From: Plumapathes pennacea | Lineage: Eukaryota; Cnidaria; Anthozoa; Antipatharia; Myriopathidae | Length of the DNA: 64,000 bases | Assembly (NCBI GenBank): GCA_964036295.1 | Contig: OZ038466.1 | Coordinates: forward strand, 6,380,501 to 6,444,500 | Reading direction: 5' to 3' | Shown: positions 47,101-57,319 of the stretch, piece after piece | Numbering within the stretch: position 1 is the first letter of the stretch | Layout of the letters: each line of letters starts with the position of its first letter | Program-made: the position numbers and the translations under genes | The notes under the pieces: generated by a model | Told to the model about the DNA's origin: nothing | The model's database searches: none | The model's input: only the letters and a program-made list of their open reading frames with translations

Positions 47101-48643
47101 TGTAATTTTCTTTTTGTTATATAAGACACGAGTGTTTTACGAGAAATTGCACAAACAACCGTGCAAAAGCGGAAAATGATGCCAGCTAGTGAGGATATGG
47201 AAAATACACCACTCGGGTCCCGGATGTAGTTTCGTATGGATTTTACGCACGGTATATTTTCCAGTAAAACACTCGTGTCTATATAATAAATTCTATTATT
47301 TTTTAGTTATTTTAGTCATAAGTCTGTCACCATTTACAACTTGGGGGGGGGGGGGGGGGGGGGGAGGGGGTGGGGGCGACGGATGCGGGAACTGCACTTG
47401 TTATGTTGATATATTTTAGATACTCTTCAGAATAGATAGCCTGGCGTATTTTCTAAAAGTTAGAACCATTTTTAGGAGTTTTGGCCTATTTAGGGTAGGA
47501 TGACGTTACTCGACGCGGCGCGGGAAGTCTTTCTTAAAAAGCCTAATTTTGTAAACAAGGAAAAAAGAACCGCACACCTGAAAGCCAATATGCCATGACC
47601 TTGATATGCTAGTTCAGCATTTCCGCCGAAACGAAGAGCAAAGTCTAGCTTATTAAATTGTCAGCAAAATTTTCCTTTTGCTTTCATTGGGTAAATTATT
47701 ATTTCAAAGACTCGACAACGTTCACTGCGAAATTCTCATTGCCCCTAGCTGGCGTGTTATGTTTTTCTTTATTATTGATAGTTTTACAGGTAAACTAACA
47801 AATCTTTAGAAGCACTTACCATATAAGCCCAGCAGGAACACTGGAAAAGAGGGAAGAAGACAAAACGAAAGTTAGGACTTGGGTCAATTATTTTTCCATA
47901 TTTCCGATATTCGCACAGAGAACATCATTAAATTGATCTTTGCAGAAAAAGTACACGACTTACAAACTAATATGTTTTGGTGAAGTAATACGGGTAAAGT
48001 ATTCGTCAGATGGCGGTATTTATGTCTCTGGACAACCAGAGACATTAATACCGCCATCTGACGAATACCGCCATCTGACGAATACTTCCACTTGACTCTG
48101 AAGATGACTTCCTCTCAGGTAGTCGAAACGTCGGTCACCAAGAACAGTCTTTCTGGAGACTACTCTAACCCGGACGATCACAACCAACCTACTATTTTCA
48201 TGCAACTTGTCGTGCAACAAAGGTGCGTATCAAGTTTCGGCGTGTGCTGCACGTATTACTACCTAAGTACGCAACAAGATTTCGTGTTGCGAGTTGCGGC
48301 AACATGCTGCGAAAAGTATACTCGGCTTCTACTTTTTGCAACATGTTGCCGCAACTCGCAACACGAAATTTAGTTGTTGCAGAACAAGTTGCGTGCGTAG
48401 GTAGGTCGCAACTTCCTACGGAACTTTGTTGCACGACAAGTTGCAAGAAAATCTTGCCCGTATTACTTCACCTTTAAGCTAACATGACTGAATGATATGG
48501 CAAACACGACACAAGCTAACGCGGGCATATATTACAACTATGTGAATGTAATTAAATCGAGAGCTTAATATGTGGTCGTATTACTCACATGGCCAAGAGA
48601 GACAGCTGATTTTCACGTTCAAAGTCTTCCACATGCTGCTCAT
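44148..48643 (-). CDS. Ig-domain membrane receptor, paralogue 3
   Basis: Six exons, 357 aa: 48589-48643, 47820-47840 (21 nt), 46526-46885, 45929-46009, 45109-45453, 44148-44359. Same plan as paralogue 2: signal peptide (with one extra Trp, MSSMWKTLNVK), Ig-like exon 3 (KTKDKGRVRC), linker, second Ig-like exon 5, transmembrane segment (YPLHLLLIVIVVSLAF). One extra T near the end of the membrane segment shifts the frame, so the tail is not RLPRNGHSSGTL but SDKAAPKWSLEW followed by another hydrophobic stretch (VINIGFCYVPLIIVYIYS) before the stop. That may give a second membrane segment or an unstable product. Exons 1-5 are open and in phase. It is the receptor directly head-to-head with intact PSMD9. 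Family A and nested elements sit in introns 1 and 2. Confidence 0.75.
45580..45918. mobile_element. Foldback element, family B (unit 3)
   Basis: 339 bp, same position and ends as the element at 40198-40535, so it was duplicated with the unit rather than inserted twice. It begins about 10 bp beyond the exon 4 donor of receptor 3. Confidence 0.9.
46955..47288. mobile_element. Foldback MITE, family A (copy A)
   Basis: Starts AGAGGATATTACACGGCGGC and ends CACTCGTGTCTATATAAT. The first half is a hairpin whose arms meet around GAACGAGCGCTTCGCGAGTG; the second half is another inverted repeat ending in ACACGAGTGTTTTAC. Units 1 and 2 show the empty site (unit 1: CACTATATAGATTCTC), so it inserted after units 2 and 3 separated. 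Confidence 0.85.
47979..48472. mobile_element. Foldback element, family C (unit 3), with nested insert
   Basis: Same ends as 42248-42565, but interrupted at about 48000-48197 by a second element. The insert contains opposed GGCGGTATT and AATACCGCCATCTGACGAAT repeats and the motif GTAGTCGAAACGTCGGTCAC. Element-within-element; inserted after the unit 2/3 split. Confidence 0.8.
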
Positions 48644-49483
48644 TTGTCTTTCTCTTCTGATGTAGTACTCTCGGCGTGAGTATTTAAACTGAATTGATCA
48701 GCCGGTTGTACGATCTGCTCTTTTATAATTACCCATAAAGTGTGCATTACCGGAAATTTCCCGACTCACACGTAATGACGCAGATATTATATCGGGAATT
48801 ATCCGACATGCCGTGGCTCCACGTGGCTGGTAATCACCCAAAGAAAGGGAACAAACGACACCAATAGTCAGATTCTTGATATAATTATCAAGTTACGTTT
48901 TTTTTCTTAAACACTCTGCATAAAAAGTGCACATTTTTCATTTTTAGGTCTTCCGAGGATTTCCGATGTGTTCCGAGGTGTGCCGGGGATGTTCCGAGTT
49001 GTTCCGCGTTTTAGTACACGCCCTTGAATTTTTGTAGTTTTACTTCCGTTATCCAGCTTCCGGTCGAAAACGTCTAGAATTTAGCACCATGTTTCTCCAA
49101 GTATTTCGACTCGTTTCGAAAAATAGTACTTTAATAGCAGTCATTGCATTGAGAAAGGCTCACATTCAATGTAAAAGCAGAAACGAGAGAAAGAGGGAGA
49201 GGACTAGTGACGGTCAAGAGTCAATGTGTAATGTTGCCGAAATTGTCCAACGTCCAAAATTTCTTCGTCAGGCCACATTCTCGGGGCCGTTTCTGTTTCT
49301 CTATAAAATTCCCCTTCTCAAATAAACTTCCCTTTCCTCTTCCCTTGATAAATTTCCTCTTCCAGTTTCGGCGAAAATCGCTTGCCCGAAAACCCTCAAA
49401 ACACGCGGTCGGATGATCTTGCGACATTTCCGACTTGCCTTGGTCCCAGGCTGGCCGGACTGGACTATTCCCAGACTTCCAAG
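48644..49483. promoter_or_regulatory. Divergent region between receptor 3 and PSMD9
   Basis: 840 bp separates the two start codons, which point away from each other. It has ACTTCCG and CTTCCGG (ETS/GABP-type) motifs near 49041-49062, typical of housekeeping promoters, and no TATA box on the PSMD9 side. An in-frame upstream ATG at 49382 would add 34 residues to PSMD9, but AAGATGG at 49484 has the better context and matches the family N-terminus. Confidence 0.5.
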
Positions 49484-52400
49484 ATGGCGGACGAAGAAAT
49501 GCGAAATGTGAAAGAATTGATGGTCAAAAAAGACGACATAGAACAGGAAATCAAAGAACTATATGAAGTATTAGACTCTGTAGGTATCGATTAAATGTTG
49601 CAAATGCCAATGTACAATAGTTAGGATCCTGATCTTGTGTTTTTGTTCAGCAAAAAGGTGTTGGGATGCAGGGGCCTCTGGTTGACAGTGAAGGTTATCC
49701 TCGTGCAGATATCGATGTCTACTCCGTTCGCACTGCTCGGAATCGTATAATTTGTGAGTACGAGCAATAGCAATCAAGTGTAATTAAATTCAGGCACGGA
49801 AATTCCATTTGCACAGTTTTTAAGCTTTCCGGCTTTAAGCTCACAAGTTAAAGAAAGTGAAAGCAAGTCATTCATAGTCAAGGGGTTGTTTGCTCGCAGG
49901 CTAAGAAGTCACCAGTTTATCTAGCAGTATGGCTATCATCATTGTGAAACACTATCATTGACATAAACATCACTACTGCCATCGCATGTTTTCGTCGTCA
50001 CCACCACTTGATGCCACTTTCTGTCAGATCACCGAGATCACAGTAATGTAATATCTTGGGTCGGGTCTCAATTACATATACCTTGCCATTTGGGGGAAAT
50101 ACAAACATCGTTATTGTTAAATAACGCCGAAAGGCTACTGTTTTTCACAATCATTTTGCGAAAAATGATCAAAGACCAGATTCAGGACATTTTGTAAAAT
50201 CGAGAAAAAGCAAATGGAAACCATCCGATGTTGTTTTTGGGGAAATATGTCAGTTTCCAAACCGGGGGAACTATGCTATTTATATATGTAATTTAGTATA
50301 TCTCATCTGTACAATAGTGCACTTGATATGTATTTTCTGAAACTGAAACTGACTTTCGTTGTGTGCGGCAACATGACTCATCATTATTATGACTCATTGT
50401 TTCAGGCCTTCAAAATGACCACAAGGCTTTGATGAAAGAAATAGAAGAGGGCCTCCATAGGGTTCATGCCCAAGCAAGAGAAAAGAAACAAGAAAACAGT
50501 GGTGGGGAGCACCAATCAGACACCAGTACAGGTGTGCAATTTAGCAGACAGTTATTTTAACTCTTCTTTGGCTACTTCAAAAAAAAAAAAAAAAAAAATT
50601 GCTGCCCAAGCTAAAGCACCCCATGTCCAACATCTTGGCAAGATCTTGTGAAATCTTGTCAAGATCTTATCTTGGTAAAATCTTGGCAAGATCTTACAAG
50701 ATCCTGTGAAATCAGGGCAAGATCTTTATCTTAGTTGGTAAAATCTTGCCAAGATCTGGTCAGGATCTTGCTTCAAAAAATTCTTTCTTTTCTGGACACA
50801 AGATCTTGGCTAGATCCTGCAAGTTATCTTGCAGTACTGCAACAGATTTGAACTGAGGTATACATACTGTATGTTTCTTCTCTAAATATAGTAAATGATT
50901 CGTTTTGATTCTCATTTAGGTGTTTCACCTGACCGGATACCCTTCCTGTCAGTAGATTCTGTGGCACAAGGATCACCAGCCTCACAAGCAGTAAAGTATC
51001 ACATTATATCTTACCAAAAACTACACCACTTTAAGCCATCTTTGACTTTCACAACATAAAGTACCTCAAATTCATGAGTCCTTGAATTGTGTACCATTTT
51101 CTAATATTAGTATAAAGTTCCAATAGCATCATGCCAATATTCTCACTGTAAGTCTTTGTGGAGACTTAATACATGTACATACTGTATTTCAGGAAAAGGT
51201 AATGTTTCTCAGAGCTTTCTCAGAACTCTCTGGTTGGCCTTTACTTTGGATGGGAAGGAAAATTTTATCCATACTTGTTTATCATTCACTCACATCCTTG
51301 CATTATTTTGTAACAGGGGCTTCAGATTGGTGACAAGGTCTTAAAGTTTGGATCAATAGATTCTAAAAACTTTAAGACTGTTCAAGACATTGGCTCAGTT
51401 GTACAACACAGCAAAGGGGCAAGTAGCTTTTGCTTTGTAAACCTGTACTGACTGTATAAGCATAATGTACAAATAAGTGATAGAATTTGATTCTCTTGAT
51501 CAAATAGGTTAATTATTTAGTCGCGTTGTGTAATATATCGGTTATCAGATTTCCTCCTCGTGATTCAGCATTTCGTGCCTTAGCCGGTTAGATCTCCAGT
51601 TCACTCACTAGTCTTTTGCCCCTCCCTCCCTCCCCAGGGGTCAACTTTGAGTCTTAATAAACAATCAATTTGCCCAAACGAGTCTATTAATTTGTCTCCT
51701 ATTGATTAGTGATAAATAATTACATTATAGAGCCGTTTTTGGATGACTGTCAAAAGCCAAAACCAAAGTAATCACACAGGCCAATCACAGAGACTAAGAG
51801 AAAACAGTTCAGCCAATTGGAAGCCAAAGTAATTCGCGTTTGGTCTTGCGTTTGGTTTTACTTTCCAGTCAACAGTGCGAGTACATGCCATCGCTTGCGT
51901 GAGAAGTGTTTGGTTTTGGTTTTGGTTTTGTCTCTGATTGGCTGAGCATGCTGACAAACTCGTGTGGACCAATCCGAAAGCGAAGCAAATGCAAAACCAA
52001 AGCAATCACACAATAACTTTCGACAGTCATCGGAAAACCGTTCTATCACACTGTAAGTATACCTGTAGTCAGTACATGTACTGTTTAAGTCAGTTAGTCA
52101 AGTAATATTTGTGATGCTGGCCTCCTGAATAAAGGATATTATTATTATGAATACCAGCTGATATTAGAGAACTATTAAACACAGCTACTGTACAGAAATA
52201 TCTGTTGTCAACATTACTTATACCCCAAAGGGTGATCACATGCTATTTTTAAATTAAAAAACAATTACATTTACTTTTACTTTTGCAGCTTCCCCTTACA
52301 GTCACAGTTGACAGAAAAGGACAAACTCTCACTTTAAGTCTGATACCAAACACTTGGACAGGAAGGGGACTCTTGGGGTAAGGATCAAGTTGCTGTTTAG

Positions 52401-52890
52401 AAGAGCCCAATATTTTTATCCATATACTCCACTACAGTCCATTTAGATATAAAACATCAATTTAGCCTCTGGTCTATAAATCTTTGTAGTGTATAATTCT
52501 GTTTTCCTGGATATCAGGTTTTGTAAATTAAATGCTAAGAGTAAAATGCAGTTTAAGTAAGTTGACAACCAAGAGCGATGTAGTGTGAACATGGCAAGTC
52601 AGGCCAAGGTGGAGAGCTATTGCATGTGATGTATCCCCATCCCCCTTCCACTGTTCTAAAGCGATGCAGTTGTTGCATTAAAATATACACCATACAAACA
52701 AGACCTTTGTTTCTCAAAACACAAGCTCTAAACATGTACTGTAAATAGTTTGAAATATTGTGAAACCCAAATTTACTCCCTTTCACTGAGACAACTGTAG
52801 AGCATTATATGGTATTTACAGTATATTACTATAACAGCATAACAAGAAATTGTCTGTGTTTGCAGGTGTCACATAGTTCCACTGAAGTAA
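49484..52890 (+). CDS. PSMD9: PSMD9, 26S proteasome assembly chaperone p27
   Basis: Seven exons, 203 aa: 49484-49579, 49651-49753, 50406-50531, 50920-50990, 51317-51418, 52289-52377, 52866-52890; phases agree throughout. The N-terminal part is a coiled coil ([16 protein letters not shown]), followed by [20 protein letters not shown] and [17 protein letters not shown], strongly family-specific. A PDZ domain follows (about 100-203), from [14 protein letters not shown] through [13 protein letters not shown] to the C-terminus LLGCHIVPLK. Known role: PSMD9 (yeast Nas2) binds the ATPase Rpt5 during assembly of the proteasome base. Slightly shorter than human PSMD9 (223 aa) in the linker before the PDZ domain. 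Intron 5 uses a GC donor (GGG|GCAAGT). A poly-A signal AATAAA lies at 53180. Confidence 0.96.
50629..50835. repeat. Degenerate AAGATCTTG repeat in PSMD9 intron 3
   Basis: About 14 irregular copies of (C)AAGATCTTG(G/T)-like half-palindromes, preceded by a run of ~19 A (50580-50598). Non-coding. Confidence 0.8.
51727..52047. mobile_element. MITE in PSMD9 intron 5
   Basis: Opposed ends ATAGAGCCGTTTTTGGATGA / ACAGTCATCGGAAAACCGTT, with AACCAAAGTAATCACAC and AACCAAAGCAATCACAC copies near each end; ~320 bp, non-coding. Confidence 0.7.
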
Positions 52891-53071
52891 CAAGTTCACA
52901 CTGGAAGTTAAACAGCTGTGTCACTCCAGTTACTTTGCATACAACTACAATGGTTTGTCAAGGATAGCGTTATTGCAAAAGTTGGCAGTCCTCCAGTTAC
53001 AAAAGGAACACTGTCTCTGACATTATCCCATGTTAGAGACATAAGATAGTATTACGAAAAGTGACCAATAA

Positions 53072-53185
53072 TTTATTTTACTAAACATTGGATACATGTA
53101 GTAAGAAAGAAGTGTAAGCTTTTCTCACAATCATTGTGGCTAGTTGAAAAGTACTGTGTATTTTCACAGTTATGTACAGAATAAA
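53072..53185. terminator. Opposed poly-A signals of PSMD9 and TTC12
   Basis: AATAAA on the plus strand at 53180-53185 (290 bp past the PSMD9 stop) and AATAAA on the minus strand at 53077-53072 (375 bp past the TTC12 stop). If both are used, the two 3' UTRs overlap by roughly 100 nt. Confidence 0.45.
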
Positions 53186-53451
53186 TAACTTACTGTAAAC
53201 ATGACAGCTCCACTTAAGGTTGTCTCTCACAAGAAGCTTATCTCAGCCATCAAGTGGGCATGGCATGCAATATTGTTTATGCTATACTAAAGACGTAAAA
53301 AGTTTTAAAAACTGTCAAACTTTTTCACTGGCTATGGTACCATAGCAGATGACATAGTTCTGTGAATGTTACAGCATTGTCTGTCTTCAACAAATATACA
53401 ATTTGCAAAAATGTACACCTTGCCAGAATGTTGTACCTGTGACATCTCATG

Positions 53452-53656
53452 TTAGTCAATTCCTGTACTTTGTATAACTGAATGTAAGATCTCCAGCCCA
53501 TGAAGTTCCCTGAGCCTCTCCAGGTGCCTGTCAGAAGAGTGTGTTAAAATGAAAAGACCTTAGACTGGATTGCTTTGTTAATACCACATGTCACTAATGT
53601 TACAAAATTGTCAAAGTGAAACAATGGGTACACCTCCCCCCCCCCCCTAATATTCT

Positions 53657-53695
<39 letters not shown>

Positions 53696-56600
53696 AAAGA
53701 ATATGTGCTACAAGGCCCAATAAGCCACTTAGTAGCAAACAGCACTTTTTACTGCCCACATAAAGGAGTGTCTGTTGAGTAAATATCTCTGCTAAGCTGG
53801 TCTGTGTCTGTATAATAATTTGCATTATACCCATATATTGAATAGGTTATACACTCTGCCTGCCAAGTCTTATTGTCCGTGGTCCACCAGAACACCTGCA
53901 CTTGATGAACTGTGCATGGTTGTGAAAGTCGCTTATATTGTTGGAAGCTCAGTGGGCTAATCTTTGGATTAGTAGGTCCAAGCTTTTGTGACATTTTTAG
54001 GCCTAGAAGTGAAAATGTTTCACTTTCAGCATGACTTCCTCACATGTGTTTATTTTGAAATAACACAATTTCTACTTGATGGTTAAGAAATCAAGATAAA
54101 GGGCCCATAATTCTGTAAGGTTACCTTGAGTCTCCAGTGGCAAGTTTTGCCAAACAGATAGCTGTATTCTTCTTTGCATCAGCACAAAGATTTTCATCAG
54201 TTGCATGTTTTAGAAGTATCTGTACAATCTCTGTATCTGCAAGTTGTTGGCATGATTCTTCTGCAAGAGCACCAATACACTTCATGAGAAAATAGTAAAA
54301 CTTGAAAAAGCAGTTCCAGAAAGCACCATAAAAGTTTACAGTCTGTGTGCCATTACTTTTGCTGTGAGAAAAAATACATGATGACTAATAAAGACAGTAA
54401 ACACAACTTTTGGCTTTGGAAATATGCACAGATATTTGTCCTTGGAAATATTAATCATTCCGTTCCTTGAAGCTTGCTTCTTGGAACAGATAATATCCTC
54501 AGACAAAAATCCATGCATGTTTCCTTGTCAAAAGTAGTTTATTGTTATTATATCAAAACAGACTTAATACTTACAAAGCAATAACTGAATGAAGTATACA
54601 ACTTTGCAAATCCTATCAACACAACATTTCAAATCACACTTACTGCTGTCTGCTACACAATGACTAAGACACAGGGCAGCATTTCCAATCACAACTTCAT
54701 CCTTGGAGTTGATAAGCTGTACTAGTGCAATATGACCTGACAGTAACAATAGTTAAAGATCAGAGTTCTGGCCATGGCTTTGATCAGTTGACTGAGGGCA
54801 ACTTGGGAGCTACAAAATGAGTCCACAAACAAAATGTATTAAAAGTATGTACTTACAGTACAAATCCAAATAACATGATTTTATCATAATCAAAACCATT
54901 TTGTACAAATACATTGTAAGAAAAATATACATTGGGTTTGATGGAAGCTTTGGCTATTAATTTGGACTTAATATAACATACTCCTTACACATTTTGCTCA
55001 TACATTGTTATTCTTGGGGTAAACCATAATAAAGTTGTCATGGTTTGAACAAGTCACAAAATAACATTTCAACATACCATTTTCTTTGATGACTGCTTCT
55101 CTTGCAAGTTTATGACTGATGGTGCAAAGTACAAGACATTTGATGGCATAACTTCTGGTGCTTTCTCTTGATGACTGGCAAAAAATGAGAATAAAGAGAG
55201 ACTCATCAATAAGGCTGCTGAGATTTCCGAGATCAGATCAAAACTTTCCGAGACCCATGATTTTCTAGGTACACCATGCACCACCCCTACAAGAGTACTA
55301 AATTTACAAGAGGGACCAATTTCCTTGGACATTAAAACACCCTTTTCTTCAACACAAATGTTGCTGCAGTGATGCATTTCAAACTTTTATTCATAATTTT
55401 TAGACTTTCATCAGAGTATGTTTGTTTAGTGCTCTTAGAGTAGTAGTCCAACACTGTCAATGTTTATTGAATTGCCCCCTGTTGTATTTAGATCGATTTT
55501 CTTGTTTATTTATTCTTGTTTATTTTCTTGTCATACTTACAGTTCTTGTAGATATGCATATCATGATGATGTTTGTAACAACAATCAAACAAACAAACAA
55601 GTGCTCCTCTTCTGGTTTATGGGGCCCTGTTCTATATTGTACACTTCTCTAGACATTCACATACCTTCAACATGTGAATAAATTGCACATAGAGCTTCCT
55701 GTTACATGCAGCGCTAAGTGCCTCTGGGGAATGGGACAACAAGTATCGCAGTACAGCAGTGCTGGCCTAAAGTTGGGAGAGCAGTAATGATCATGATGGA
55801 TAGTTGGTCTAACCTTTGGTTTAATTACAGTCCAAATAAATGCACCTCAAAGGAAAATAAGTCCTTACAGTTTACCTAGATTGGAGCAGCCCTAGCTTTC
55901 GATACCAACAAGCATATATAGATAAAAAAATCAAGATAGAGATATGCAGTATATAATGCATTTCCATGTCTTTGTACTCTTATATAAACACACTGGATGT
56001 TGTGAGAACAGGAGAAAAGGTCAAAATCATAAGCTTATTTCTGACTTGCCTCTGTGGTATCTTCTTGTCCAGCTGAGATCAGTTGGGACAGATAATCTAG
56101 TAACTGTGGTGCAGCATTCTAGTGAAAGTAAAACAGTAATAGTAATAATAATATATCTATTCATCACTCTCATTGGTTTTGAAAAACACCAGGCACTTAG
56201 TTATGACATTCTCCTAATGTTACTGACGATTTTTTGATTTTCGGCTACACGAAAATTGGGGTGAGCGCAAAAAGGATGCAAGGGGAAGGGGGCGAGGAGG
56301 TGAGAAGTTTTCTTTTCGATTTCCTTCGCCTCCTCCCACCCTCCCCCCCCCCCCCCCCCCTCATCCCAATTTTTGCACTCGCTCCAAGTTTCGAACGGCC
56401 AAAATTCAAAAAAGTTGTCGTATGTGCTCAGAAACTTACAGAAACACTTGCTATGCAGGCTAGGTTAGGTTAGGAATAGGTAAATAGGATCGTGATTAAG
56501 GTTCTGTTGGTTCCGCCGGTTCCATTGTTACTACCTTTAGTATCCTTCAAATTTGTTAATGTCTTATATACAGTACATCTGCAAGAAAAACTATTTGAGG

Positions 56601-57279
56601 GATTGTTAATTTGTTTACCTTCTCATTTTCTGTGGGTATGGAGGAAATATTGGCCAGCAATCCCAACAACGCACAGATAGTTGATCTAACTTTTGAATCA
56701 CTTGCAGTACTGTGTGCATAACGATCCTGAGTAGAAGAGGGAAACCAACAAACAAAATATTGTGAGATACATACTGTGCAGAAGTCTTTCCAGGAGGATG
56801 TGACTGTGTGATTGATCTTTTTCTCTTCACTTGAACATAATTTTTATTGCAGAATATGGATCTGAACATTATTTTACTTTTTGCTCAAAAGTAACCTGAA
56901 AATTGAGGAAATGACATTTCAGGGAATCTATGGACCTCTATTCAAGCCCCCATTCACAAAATCCTGCATCCGCCCCAGGTGTATATAATAAGTTATCTAT
57001 CTCCATTTTCTTGCAATACCTTCTTTTTCCTGGTATATCAACTTCTTTGGATGCACTGTCTAAATATTATAAATTTAGTAATAAACAAAATAGGTAATTA
57101 CCATGAACTTAATACTTGCATCCCACCAGTTCTTATCCTCAGCGACTTTTCTCCTCATTTTGTGCTCCCTTGTCATGTTGGCCACAGCTGACAGGCCAGA
57201 AGTAGCCAGTGCCCATGAGTCAGTCATGTCCCCCAGACCCTTAGAACACACTTTACAAAGTCTCAACTGTTAAGGGAAA

Positions 57280-57319
<40 letters not shown>

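Larger units (their letters stand above)
27659..49526. repeat. Tandem triplication carrying receptor gene plus PSMD9 5' end
   Basis: Unit 1 is 27659-38303, unit 2 is 38305-43690, unit 3 is 43692-49526. All begin with TTATAGAACGTCACTT. Units 1 and 2 end with the first 14 codons of PSMD9 (GATGGTCA), then jump after one extra base (C) into the start of the next unit. Unit 3 ends in the same place but continues into intact PSMD9. Both junctions are identical, as expected if one tandem duplication was followed by unequal crossing-over. Unit 1 is nearly twice as long (10.6 versus 5.4 and 5.8 kb) because several elements inserted into it. Orientation is direct throughout. Confidence 0.95.

Noticed and set aside
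49382-49483. N-terminal extension of PSMD9 from an upstream in-frame ATG
   Set aside because: Poor context, not conserved between the duplicated units, and the family starts at the downstream Met.
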